A stretch of DNA of 48,850 nt from Cylindrodendrum hubeiense (Eukaryota; Ascomycota; Sordariomycetes; Hypocreales; Nectriaceae): the NCBI GenBank assembly GCA_014621425.1, contig JAANBB010000313.1, positions 1-48,850 on the forward strand, written 5' to 3'. Positions 32,101 through 43,100 of this stretch are shown here, in pieces. Below the pieces are notes generated by a model, which was not told the origin of the DNA, did not search any database, and saw nothing but the letters and a program-made list of their open reading frames with translations. Position 1 is the stretch's first letter. Each line of letters begins with the position of its first letter. Made by a program: the position numbers and the translations under genes.

Positions 32101-33010
32101 ATTCTATCTAGTAGTCAATGCGGCTCTCCACAACAGCCCTGATCCACGCGAATGTAGATTCCATAATGCAGGGCATCAATAAATATGCCTGGGTGGTACT
32201 TGGCCTTAAATGAATATTAATGTGTAGGGCGCGACGTCTATGATGGACATTCGGGCAGCTCAGTGTGGGGATAAACTTCCGTGTCGCCAACCGTCTCACC
32301 AGGGTCAGATGAATTTACGCGGCGATAAGCTTAACAACGCCCACATGGGTTCCTAGTAAACGCACCATAGGCTGGTACTTGACAACAAGTTTGAACTACT
32401 TTGGAACAGAAAAGGCCGGAGTTCGAGCGCCTGCTCCGTCGGTCATCTATCATTCCCGGAGCCGGAGACAAAGAGGCCCTTGGCGCAGCCGAGACGCGCC
32501 ATTGGCTAGCTGCACCTGAGAGAATCTGGGGAAATCGTGGCGCATGTGCCATCGCGACCTTCCAAATTCTGGCGCGTCGGAGGGTCGGGGGCAAGAAAGT
32601 CCGGCTTTAACATGCTATTTTGCCCAGTTTGGCCGAGTCGGAATGAATGTTCTGGACTCGAGAGATTGGCTTCGTCTATCTTTCTCCGTCCGTGGATCCG
32701 TGGATGCAAGGCCATATGCATTCTGCCCTCGCTATTTCTCGCCCTCGCCCTGCAGCCTTCCTCCCAACTTTGCCTGCTCGCTTTGGCTGTCCACCTCTTG
32801 GTCCATCCTTCTCCCACATGCACGGTTCCTCGCTCCACCACGACGCTCCACGCTCCACGCTCCACGCTCCCTTCACCCTCGGAATAGCCGCTCCCACTTC
32901 CTCGCAGGACTGCTCTCGCCGCCTCTGGTTGCTCCACGCCGCCCGCGCTCCTCGATCACCCCGAAAATACCTTTCAGCGACGACTGCTACCGCCTATTCC
33001 TCATGCCCTG
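29133..33010. other. Gene-poor 3.9 kb region
   Basis: No supported gene on either strand. Frames of 148 (29212-29658 -) and 208 codons (30785-31411 +) have no recognisable domains and overlap other frames of similar length, as expected of GC-rich non-coding DNA. The right-hand 300 bases are C/T-rich and form the probable SET2 leader. No transposon ends, tRNA or rRNA were seen. Confidence 0.5.
32844..32870. repeat. CGCTCCA tandem repeat in SET2 upstream region
   Basis: Nearly four copies of the 7-base unit CGCTCCA lie about 140 bases before the SET2 start codon, within the C/T-rich leader. Confidence 0.8.
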
Positions 33011-33011
33011 A
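33003..33011 (+). promoter_or_regulatory. Two-codon upstream ORF overlapping the SET2 start
   Basis: ATG CCC TGA at 33003-33011 shares its final A with the SET2 start codon, giving the overlap TGATG. If translated, terminating ribosomes would sit on the SET2 ATG, an arrangement that allows re-initiation. It is seen in the sequence; function is not shown. Confidence 0.4.
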
Positions 33012-35859
33012 TGGAGGATGACGAGTATACGACTAGCAAAATGGGGGAAATCAAGCTAGAGGAGGGCGGCGCGAACGGCGCGCGCCTGAAGCAGGAGAGG
33101 AGCGCTTCCATTCCGACACCCAACGACAGCAATGACGGTTCCCAGTCCCCGGCGCTGTCGCAGGACGGGGTCAAATCACGCAGCGGAAGTGCCGAGACGC
33201 CATCTTCGACCAAGGCCGCTGGGCTGTCGCGAAAAGCGTCGCAGAAATTGGCAGTCAAGCGCGAACATGTCCTCTACACCCAACTCCCCGACGTCACCGC
33301 CGAATCCCGCAAGGCCTTCCAGCTGATTCCCGATTGCCTCTACGGCTCGAAACATCTCGGATCCACAGACAACGATGCCTTGGACTGTGATTGCCGAGAT
33401 GACTGGCGTACGTAGAGCGCTCCCACATCCCTCCCCCCTCCCGACAGCAAATGGCGACAGACTGCTAACTCACCCGACTTAGGCGATGGCGAAAATTTTG
33501 CTTGTGGCGAGGATTCCGACTGCATCAACCGAGCAACCAAGATGGAGTGCAGTGGCGACGCTGGAAATTGCGGTGGCGGCTGCCAGAACCAGCGATTCCA
33601 GCGCAAGCAGTACGCCAGTGTTTCAGTCATCAAGACCGAGAAGAAGGGATTCGGCCTCCGCACGGATTCGGATCTGCAGGCTAATGACTTCGTGTTTGAG
33701 TACATTGGCGAGGTCATCAACGAGCCCACCTTCCGCCGACGAATGCTGCAGTACGACGATGAGGGCATCAAGCACTTTTACTTTATGTCGCTGAACAAGA
33801 GCGAGTTCGTTGATGCGACTAAGAAGGGCAATCTCGGCCGTTTCTGCAACCATTCTTGCAATCCCAATTGCTACGTTGACAAGTGGGTGGTTGGAGATAA
33901 GCTTCGCATGGGTATTTTTGCCTCGCGCAAAGTCCAAGCAGGCGAGGAGCTTGTTTTCAACTACAACGTCGATCGGTATGGCGCGGATCCCCAGCCTTGC
34001 TACTGTGGGGAGCCAAACTGTGTCGGATTTATCGGTGGCAAGACTCAAACCGAGCGTGCCACCAAACTCCCCGCAGCCACCGTCGAAGCACTCGGTATCG
34101 ATGGTGGCGATGGTTGGGATACCTCAGTCGCCAAGAAGCCCCGGAAGAAGAGGCCTGAGGAAGAGGACGAGGAGTATGTCAACAGCATACAGCCACGCAG
34201 CTTGGACGAAGAGGATGCCCGAAAGGTCATGGCTGCCCTTATGCAGTGCAAGGAGAAATGGATCGCCGTTAAGTTGCTTGAGCGTATCGAGTTGTGTGAC
34301 GAGGATCGGGTCATGCATGTCGTGATGCGGATGCACGCTTACCAAATCCTCAAAACCACTCTCAACACCTTTATCGATGATCATAACGTCGTCCTCCAGC
34401 TCCTCTCGATTCTCGACAAGTTTCCGCGTTTAACAAGGAACAAGATTCAGGATTCCAAGATCGAAGCGACGGTTGAAGGACTGACCCGCTCTGAGCACGA
34501 AGATGTGTCGAGCAAATCCAAGAAGCTCCTGGATGAATGGAGTAAACTGGAGGTCGCATACCGGATACGCCGGCGCAAGTTTGATCCAAATGCGCCGGCT
34601 GCAAACTCCTTCGAAGAACGCCGAGGACAAGGACGAGAGGAAGAGCCTGCCCAATCGACATCGAAGACCGCCTCCCCCCGGACAATCGATGCTCCCAAGG
34701 GACCTCGGAACACTGTACCCCAGAGAAACAATACATTCTTCAACAATGGCGTGCGGCCGCGCCGGCAAAATTTCAACGCTCCTCTGCCTCATGGTTGGTT
34801 CACTGCGAAAGACGCGGGAGGTAATGCCTACTTCTACACCAAGCAAGGAACCACCACCTGGCAGAAACCCACACAGCCGGCGCATGACAACACCCCAAAG
34901 GCGCCGTCCAAGGCCATGCAGGAACAGCTTATGATCCAAAGCATCATCGACCGGGTCACCAAGGAGAGTACACCTAAACACTCCACTTCCCTGACGCCGA
35001 AGGCTGCGGAAACCCCCGTGAAAGATTCTAAGAAGGAAAAATGGCGAGCCTTGCCTATCGAAAAGCAGATGAAGATTTACGAGAATACGGTATGTTAACC
35101 TCCGTTTTCCGGTATCACGCTTCGTACTAACAAACCCAGCTGTTCCCTCATATCAAACATGTCCTGGACAAGTTTCATCACAAACTTCCCAAAGAGGAGC
35201 TGAAGCGCCTCGGTAAGGACGTTGCAAAGAAGCTTGTGGCCTCGGATTATAAGAACGATAGAGTTGGAGACCCGAGTGCAGCCCTCAGCGATAAGCAAGC
35301 CAAGAAGATGAAGAAGTATGTCAAGGACTTTCTCGACCGTGCCTTGGAAAAGTACACCGAACACCAACAACGGAAAGTTGCCCGCGAGACACAGAAGCCG
35401 CTAAGAGATCCTCGGGCACCCCGTGGAACCGCAAAGTTCAATGACGCTGCGGGTGATTCGTTTGATTCTTTCCAGTCTAAAGCGGATGGTATTATGGGGG
35501 ATGACGGAGAAGATGTGGTCTTGTCTGATAATGAGGCAGTGGAATCTTCAGGGAGTCCAGATCGTAAGCGGAAACGTGAGGTCGAGGTGGCAGACTCTCC
35601 AAGTCTTACACCTTCGGATGGCCCGTTGACGAAGAGACCAAGAGAAGACGAGGTGGACGATGCGAGCCCTCCTCCACCGCCACCGCCCCCTCCGGAGTCT
35701 GACATGGAGGATGTGATGGGTGCGGAGCAGCAGGCTCTTCGCGAACAGGAGGAAGCACTCATGAGGGAAAACGAGGAAGCGCAAAGACTCGAAGATGAAG
35801 CCAATAGGGCCAAGGGCATGAATGACGCCATGGACGAGAGATCAAAGCTGAGCTACTAA
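33011..35859 (+). CDS. SET2: Histone H3 lysine-36 methyltransferase Set2
   Basis: Three exons (33011-33407, 33483-35089, 35140-35859) give 907 residues. Domains in order: a disordered Ser-rich N-terminus; an AWS zinc region at about 125-175 (CDCRDDW, then [10 protein letters not shown] and CGGGCQN, joined by intron 1); the SET domain, about 176-298, with [12 protein letters not shown] and [14 protein letters not shown]; post-[11 protein letters not shown] near 304; a helical middle; a WW domain at about 566-596 ([19 protein letters not shown]); and an SRI domain from about 669 ([20 protein letters not shown]) that binds the phosphorylated Pol II tail. A Pro9 run and an acidic Glu/Arg coiled segment end the protein. 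This is the complete Set2 architecture. Set2 methylates H3K36 during transcription elongation. The start at 33011 is the first in-frame ATG after the C/T-rich leader. Confidence 0.96.
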
Positions 35860-36740
35860 GGCTAGGCGTCGGCGTCGCGAAACAATGCAACCACCATGAG
35901 CGAAAAGAGCAATGTGCCAAAGAGGAGTTGCTGAGCCGTCAAGAGGGATCCCATTGGGCGAAGGTCATAATGGACCTAGAACTGGGTTGGGATCACATAA
36001 TTTCGAGAGACATCTTTTATCTGCATTTTTGGGAGTTGCAGGGCCAATACCAGTGGAGGCGCATTGTACTATTACTATATAAAGGCAGGCATTTCCCCCG
36101 AGGAAACAATCACTCATCATGGAGCAGGGCTTTCTTTGTGCTATCGTTGCTATATGCTTGAAGAGGTGGTGCGGCCATAATACGTCTGATTGTGCACGCC
36201 GCTGGATCACATTTTACAGATGGGGGCTTTCTTTACCGCTGACCAGGACCGGCGCGGCACCGACGCGTCTAATTGAGAGGGCGTACGATCACGATGGCAA
36301 GGGATAGCCATGCTGGGACGGATGATAAGGCTGGTGAGGGTGGTTGGTTGAGTGTTATTGGTAGGCGTTGGAGAGCACATCGGTTGCAGTCGCATGGGCC
36401 AGGCTGGACGGATCATCAGATACCCTTGGGGGGAAGAAACAAAGAGATTTGAAACATTTTGACCGAGAATTCCTCGTGTGGTTGATGACTAGCTGTTAAC
36501 CATGTAATAATTTAATATCAAATGCCGTCTATCCCCCCCAACCTGTGGCTGATGGTATCATGCCGCCGTACGCTATTATATGCGAACTCCTGCACCTCGT
36601 GGAAGGACACTCGCACTTCCTCCCGGACATCCAGCATGAATTGTCACTCGTGGGGTCGATTGGTGGGTTGACTATGCATAAGAGCGCATGTGAACCAAAG
36701 GATGTAACGTAATATTTGGGTATCAAGTATAGCCAACTGC
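35860..36740. other. Intergenic: convergent 3' regions
   Basis: 880 bases between the SET2 stop and the stop of the minus-strand methyltransferase gene. Only short random frames are present. AT-rich segments near 36060-36080 and 36500-36520 could hold polyadenylation signals. Confidence 0.5.
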
Positions 36741-37778
36741 TCAATTGTCTTCTTCACCCGAAGAATCATCTCTGGGTCTCTTCTTTCCCTCCGGAATGAT
36801 ATCATCCTTTCGTTTAAACACATAACTCCTCGACCGCCTCTCTTCTCCTTTCCAACCGCCGCCTGTCGCCTCGCCTTCTGCATTGCGCATGACGCCGAGG
36901 GTCCGAGCATGTCGATATCCGGGGTACGCGGCGGCCTGGAAGATAAAGGAGCGCTCAACTTGGAGTCCGGCATGGCGGGCGAGGTCGCGGACGTTCCAGA
37001 GGGTGTAGGGCTCGCCCTCGAAGAGGGTTATAACGATGGCGCCGCGGCGTGCGAGGGCGGGCATGGCGCGCTCAAAGAAGGCGACCAGGAGGGATTGGTT
37101 GTAGCGGACCTGGCGGTTGACGTCTGTGGACTTGCCGCCGACGTGGGGGAAGTTGAAGATGATGCGATCGTAAGGGGTACGGGTGAGGGAGGCGGGGAGT
37201 TTTGTGGCGTCGATGTCGTATATGAGTTTGTTGTTGGGGATCGCTTTGCGATTGGGCTTGGGGCTGTCGTCGTATTCGTCGTCATAAAAGTCGTCTTCGT
37301 CGTCGTCGGCGTCCTCGCCATTGTCGTCGGCGTCGTCCTCTTCATTGTCGTCGTCGTCGTCCTCTTCATTGTCATCCCCCTTCTCAGCATCCTTATCATT
37401 GGCATCCCCCTCCTTCTTCTTGGGTTTGCGCTTCTCCCCGCGGATCACAGCAGCATGGTCCTCGACGTGGGGGTACTTGGCGAGAAGCTCGGCAGCATTC
37501 TTCTCCAGCACGGTTGCGGTCACGTTGGTGCAGCCCTGGTGCTTGATGATAGAGGCAGCAAAGCTCAGATCGCCCTCACCAATCAGAAGAATGCGATGGT
37601 GCGGCTCAAAGGGGATCGTGGGCTCCTCAGGACGATGCTCCTGCTTGTGCTGCTTCTTCGCCTTGGCGGGGCCATCGGTAGACGATTGCGTGGGCTTGTT
37701 GCGCTGGAACTTCTGCACCCGGCTTCCCGCTCTTGGAGGTCCATGCAGCAGAAGCAGCTTGCGTCTCTTTCCCCCCAT
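36741..37778 (-). CDS. 25S rRNA (uracil-N3)-methyltransferase, Bmt5-like
   Basis: A single exon of 345 residues starting MGGKRRKLLLLHG at 37778; the frame is open further upstream but this Met begins the typical basic N-terminus. The domain is the Rossmann-like family named DUF2431/Bmt5: HHRILLIGEGDLSFAASI at about 60-77 is the AdoMet-binding loop, and FNFPHVGGKSTDVNRQ at about 204-220 is the family signature, followed by LLVAFFERAMP and GAIVITLFEGEPY. A long Asp/Glu run at about 131-171 interrupts the fold and looks like a disordered loop. Yeast Bmt5 makes m3U2634 in 25S rRNA; this is the likely nucleolar role. The 421-codon frame on the opposite strand mirrors the acidic repeats and is rejected. 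Confidence 0.9.
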   Translation of the reverse strand: MGGKRRKLLLLHGPPRAGSRVQKFQRNKPTQSSTDGPAKAKKQHKQEHRPEEPTIPFEPHHRILLIGEGDLSFAASIIKHQGCTNVTATVLEKNAAELLAKYPHVEDHAAVIRGEKRKPKKKEGDANDKDAEKGDDNEEDDDDDNEEDDADDNGEDADDDEDDFYDDEYDDSPKPNRKAIPNNKLIYDIDATKLPASLTRTPYDRIIFNFPHVGGKSTDVNRQVRYNQSLLVAFFERAMPALARRGAIVITLFEGEPYTLWNVRDLARHAGLQVERSFIFQAAAYPGYRHARTLGVMRNAEGEATGGGWKGEERRSRSYVFKRKDDIIPEGKKRPRDDSSGEEDN

Positions 37779-40189
37779 GATGGCGTGGGATGTGGGAAAT
37801 GGAATGCCGGAAGATGGGAACGTGGGACGGGACGTACAAGGTCGCTTTACGCAAGGCGGGAGAGTCAGATGGCAGCGCACGTGAAAGGCGCGGGAGCATC
37901 AACCTTTTTTTCTTCCTTCTGGTTTATTTCGTCCCACTACGGGACAGCGCTCAGTGATTGGCCGGCGATCTGGCTGCACCGTTACCTTACTGTACTAGCT
38001 TCCCCCGGCAGCTCGGGAGCGCCCACCGCGGTTAGATTTGGCCGCGCAGCCTTGTGCAAGTGCGGAGCACCGCAGGCGCCGCCAATCAGCGCATGTATCG
38101 GGTACTTGGCACAAGATCAGGGCAAGATGACAGGAGTTGCCGGTTTTGGTCGAGGGTTACGTATTGGGGGATGATGGCGGCGTCAGCGCGTATCTGAGGT
38201 CGGTCGGCCGGTCGGCAGATACCCGTAGGTACCTTTGGTAGGTACCTTAGGTAAACACCCGGAGACAAAGATATGTCCAGTGAGAGCGAGTGAGTAGGCG
38301 CGAGCAGGCATGAGCAGACGTGAGAAGAAGACGCGAGGAGGCGTGCGTGGGAAGGCGTGAGAAGGCATAGATAGATACCTGGTAGGTAGACAGACAGATA
38401 ACTAGAGGTAGATACCTTAGGTTGATGGCTGCAATTAGCCCCGCGACCATTGCCTAATCAATCAATCAAGCCATCAACGTTCGGGCGGAAGAACGGGTTA
38501 CCTTACCAGCGCCTTCACCGTACTGTACGTGGAAAGCTGGCAATGGTCCCTGCGCAACCTGGATGGATGGATGACCAAAGCAAAGACCCGGGAGACCCAA
38601 AAAGAATCAACCAGCCACCATGCTGCCGGGTTGAACCGAGACGAGACAGCATGCGGCCATCGAGGTGGCTGCGAAATTTTCATCTCAACAGCACACCACC
38701 AGCGGTCTGGAAACTCTGCTGCTGTACAGATTATGCCGCGGGTTGTCCGAACCTCCGACAGCCAGTGGAACTGGTGGTGTGTGCCCGAACCGGAGTCTCC
38801 ACCGTCACTCAATGAGACAGCGAGTTACGACAGCGAGTTACGGCCTTGAGAGTCACAAGATAAGCAACCGGTGGAGGTACAGGCTCTCATTGTGCAACGG
38901 TACAATCACGTTCCCCCGCAGCCGAGTGCGCTGAGAGTTGGATCTCGTGCGAGTGAGTGACGGTCAGGATCGGAGCCGTGGCATCAGCCCATTCTTGCTT
39001 GTTGTCCAAGCAGCCGGGACTAACATGAACAAGAATGACAGAGGGGAGAGAAAAAAATGGGTTCCAAGCTGCAGCTCCATTAGGCACCCGTTGTCTTAAC
39101 CGGCGTTGGGTATTCAAAACAAGGACCAAGAAACAAAGTGCCGTTCACTCTAAATCGCGAACATGCACTCCGTAGATTGCTGCAAACACGCTTGCGTCGC
39201 GACCAAACAACGTGTTCCCATTGATGCCAACAAGCACTTCCCAGCCGCGCCGAGGGAATCCGGAGAACTCCTTGCAGGTCCCCGGTACCTTTTGGCGAGG
39301 TGGACAGGGGTTGCGCATCAGCGGCGGCCGGAAAATCACAGTCTCCGGCCCAATCACACCATCGCAAATCAGGACAACCGTCCCCAAACCGGCTTAGGGC
39401 GCTCCTGGTTGGGCGTGGCTGGTGGACGCGGCGACCCCAGTGGCCCAGGGCCCCTCCGCATCCCCTGTTGGCGGCGCTGGGCCAGGGTGGCTTCCAGTGG
39501 ACTTACAGCGGACAGCGGACGGGGGGGGGCCTGGGGAGCCCTGCTGGGGCGTCGCTGTGGGTCATCCCTCGGGCTGGGGGGGCCAAGGCTGTGGCTCGGG
39601 CGGCGCTCGCTGTCTCTGCCGCTGCCATTCATTGTGCTCCATCAATGCTGCGCTGGTATTATTGATGCAGAGAGAGCGAAAAAAGGGTCACTGAAACTGA
39701 AGCTCGACGCTCTTTTCCGTCTCATTGAATCCGCCCGCAGCACCACAACCACGGCAGCAGGCCATCACAGTCACCGTCGCCGCCGTCATCAAAGGCTGTT
39801 CCGGAATCTCATTCAGCAGCTGATTCTGCCACGCGCGCGCTGCCGTTGGTGCTGTCGCCTGCCGATGGGCAAAAACTTCTGACCCTGACCCTCACCTATA
39901 CGTACCCTTTCCTTCTACGTCTCCATCACCACTCACCAGCCCTTCTCTTGCAACTTCACCCTCTCTCCCCCAGGCACCACCACCTCCGGGGCCTCTTCAT
40001 CTTACGCGGCCCTGTCCCAGTCTCGCCCTCTGCTTCGGGGCTTCGGGGCCTACTTGTTTTTATCTCTGCCCTGCCGCCCGTCGTCGGCGCGCCAGACTCC
40101 CGCTCTCACTCACCCAAAGCTTTGCCCCGGCTTGCCGCTTCACCTTCCTCTCACCATCACCTACATGACCCGCCTCCGTCTCACCAGCC
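37779..40189. other. Divergent intergenic region, repeat-rich
   Basis: 2.4 kb between the BMT5-like gene and the 40-kb gene. TACC/GGTA palindromic words cluster at 38215-38250 and 38375-38415. A degenerate GAGNAGGCG-like purine repeat lies at about 38280-38370. A G/C-rich stretch with G runs lies at 39410-39600. The 239-codon + frame at 39163-39882 has no recognisable domain. The final 300 bases are C/T-rich, as expected of a leader. Confidence 0.5.
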
Positions 40190-43100
40190 ATGCCTGCTGA
40201 GAACGAGTCACCCGCGAGGGAGCCTACCACCCGCGGTCGCGGCCGGGGTGGACGAGGTCGCGGTGGGCGAGGCCGCGGCGGTGGTCGTGGTGGTTCTAGT
40301 GCTGCCGTGGCCAAGGCTGCTGCCACCAAGACCGGCCGCGGCGGATCGCGAAGAGGCCGAGCAAAGAATTTCTCCGACTCGCGCGTCCAGGCCGCCTACG
40401 AGCGCCAGAGGCACCTCAAGGCCACTTACCAGGCGGTTGCTCATGCGCTCAAGCCGGCGTTGCAGGAGCTCGCTGAGCGCAGCATTGACGAGGCCATCCA
40501 GAACCCGGACACATACAAACACGCGGATGAGCACTTCCCCGTCATCCGCCAGCTCCAGCGCAATCTCCAACGCAAGCTGGCCGAACATGAGTACCGTCTG
40601 AATTGGGACCTCAAGCTCGCCGAGGACATGCATCGCGCTGACAATTACGTGGCCGAGCAAGAGTTCGTGGTATGTCTTTGCCCTTTTGCACCTGACGTTG
40701 GCCCCCGTCGCGGAAATTTCCATGAGGCTCTTGGCGTCTAATCATCTAACCCCACACAGAACGGCTTCAACGACATTGAGGAGCAATTCTTCCAGAGCCA
40801 AGAGAACCGCGCTCGCGTCCTTGCTGCCCTGGAAGCAAAGGGCCTCCCCGTTGATGTGAGTCTAATTTTTTCCCTATCCGTCCCCCCGGGATCCTTCGCT
40901 CTGGCTCCCGATCCACCGCTGACACACGTCATCCACCAAAGGTCCGCGATGACCAGTATGAGTACAAAGTTATCTCAGATGAACATTTTGACAAAGACTT
41001 TGGCATTTATGAATGCTACAAGAATGGCGATCTTGTACCCTACCCCTCGCGCGTCGAGGGGACCGAGATGTGGCAAAAGGCCCGTGATGCCGACGCCGCC
41101 GTGGCTGCAACTTCCACTGCTCCCTCCGCCCCAACCAGAGGCGGCGGCCGAGGCAGAGGCCGTGGCGGTAGCAAACGGAGAGCCCCAGAGCAACCTGATG
41201 GCCAACCCACGCCCAAGAAGAGCACCAGAGGGACATCCGACCTCCTTGGCACATCCATGGGTCCGGCTCCGGCCAAGGGTCTTCTTGCTTCCGCTGCCGA
41301 AGTTGAGGATACGCCGGAGGGAACTCCGGGTGATGAAGACTCTGTTCCCGCATCCCCCGAACCACCTAATTTCTTCAACGGCCTCGCACCCGCGGCGATG
41401 GCGAAAGCGCAGGGTAAACTTCCGTCTCGCGAGAAGAGCCCTCAATTGCCCAAGAATATCTCAGACCCAGATGAGTATGGATTCCGCATATACAACCAGC
41501 GATCAAACTTCCGAGAGAAGGGAGGCAACAGCCGTCTAATTACCCCTCACCTCTTCTGGTTTGATGACTGGGAGATTGGCTTCCGGGACACCACCAATGA
41601 TTCTACCAAGGGCCATAACCGTGCAAAGCGTGGCAAGTATCTCGACACCCCCAACAGCAACGGCATGCATTTTGATCACTGGTGCAATGGCTACGACTTC
41701 TCGTCCACCACGCCGGATGATTTCGATTTGGAAATGGTCAAGCGCTATGGTGTGCATCCCAAGTACGGTGTCCTCCTGCCTAATCGCCCAATTGTCCACG
41801 AGGAGCCTTCGCCGTGCGTAATGCCTGGCAAGCCGGTGGTGTACATTGCGAACCCTTCCGGCCGAGTCCACCACGCTTCTCGGTCGTTCCTCAAGGTCAC
41901 AAACCACCGTCGATCTGAAGATAACCCCTGGCGGGCCAAGATTGGCGCGTCTATGAGACGCTTTTGCAAGATTGATGACATTGACCTGGAAGATGTTTCC
42001 GTTTCCGACTACGCCCGCCCGGATGAGGAGCTCCAGGCCAAGTCCTTGGGCACTGGAATCAAGGAACTCGAGTCTAGGCCCGTTATTAAGGAAGAAGAGT
42101 CGGAATCAGAGGAGGTGTCGGTCGACGAGGAGGTGTTACCTCAGCCTGAAGGTGGATTCACTGATCTCTCCGTCTTGACATATGCAACCGCTTTCCTCGA
42201 AGCACAGGAGACGGCCAAGGCCGCGCGACCTGCACCGAAGCAGGCTCGATATGATGCGATTCGCGACGTCTTTACAGACTCTAAGCCAGCCGCCGCTCCC
42301 GCTCCCGAGACGGACTCCAACCTTGGACTTAACCTTCTTGCGCAGCTGAGCACTGTCGTGAGCACCTCCGATGACCCAGCCGTCGTCAATGGCATGGGCT
42401 CTAAACCTATCACACACTCGAGCGTCCCCGAGTCAGATATTCGAAGCACAATCCCTCGAGGCAATGAACTCCCTCCGGTTGCCCCTAACCAGGTCCCTGT
42501 GGATTCTCGGTTCAACCCCACGGAGGCTCCCCACGGGTACATGCACTCACAGCCGCGTGCACAACCGCCGATGCAACCGACCGGTCCGGTGCACCCCCAT
42601 CCTGCGGACGTGATGCCGTACCCACCCGTCCACGATCACGGCGTGGCACAACATCAACAAGTGCGACCATCCGACTACCCCCCTCCCCCTCCACAGCAAG
42701 GGCACCCCCAGGACCCAGGGGCATACATGTCGCATGGCGGCTACCCTAACTCGGGCCATCGCGATGTTCACATGGCCGCCGGCCGTCCAATTGACCCTGG
42801 ATTCAACCCTCGCCGTATGAGTGGCTACGGTGCGGATGCCCCTGATTACTCCCGATCATACTGGTCACAGCAACCGCCTCCTGGTCCGCAAGCTCCGCCT
42901 GCGTCAGCCCCAGGTCCTTCTCCTCATTATCAATCGCAGCCCCTGCCACCTTCGCGCATCCCGTTCTCTCACAACGCGAGTGCCGAACCACTACCTCCGC
43001 TTCGGCCACCTAGAGGGCGAAATCAGTCTGTGGAGGAAGGAATGATTGATCCCAATATGCGACCCGGCGTCCATAACAGTCTTGGGGGCTCTTACTATCC

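Noticed and set aside
36909..38174. 421-codon + strand frame opposite the BMT5-like gene
   Set aside because: It is the mirror of the Asp/Glu-rich repeats (giving long Val/Leu/Phe runs) and lacks any family motif, while the minus strand has a clear methyltransferase.
38625..38641. GGTTCAACCC on the minus strand as a possible tRNA T-arm/B box
   Set aside because: The flanking bases do not form a T-stem and no matching acceptor, D or anticodon arm is present.
39163..39882. 239-codon + frame upstream of the RGG-rich gene
   Set aside because: Spans G-run and Gly/Arg/Leu-rich low-complexity DNA and ends in the probable leader of the next gene.
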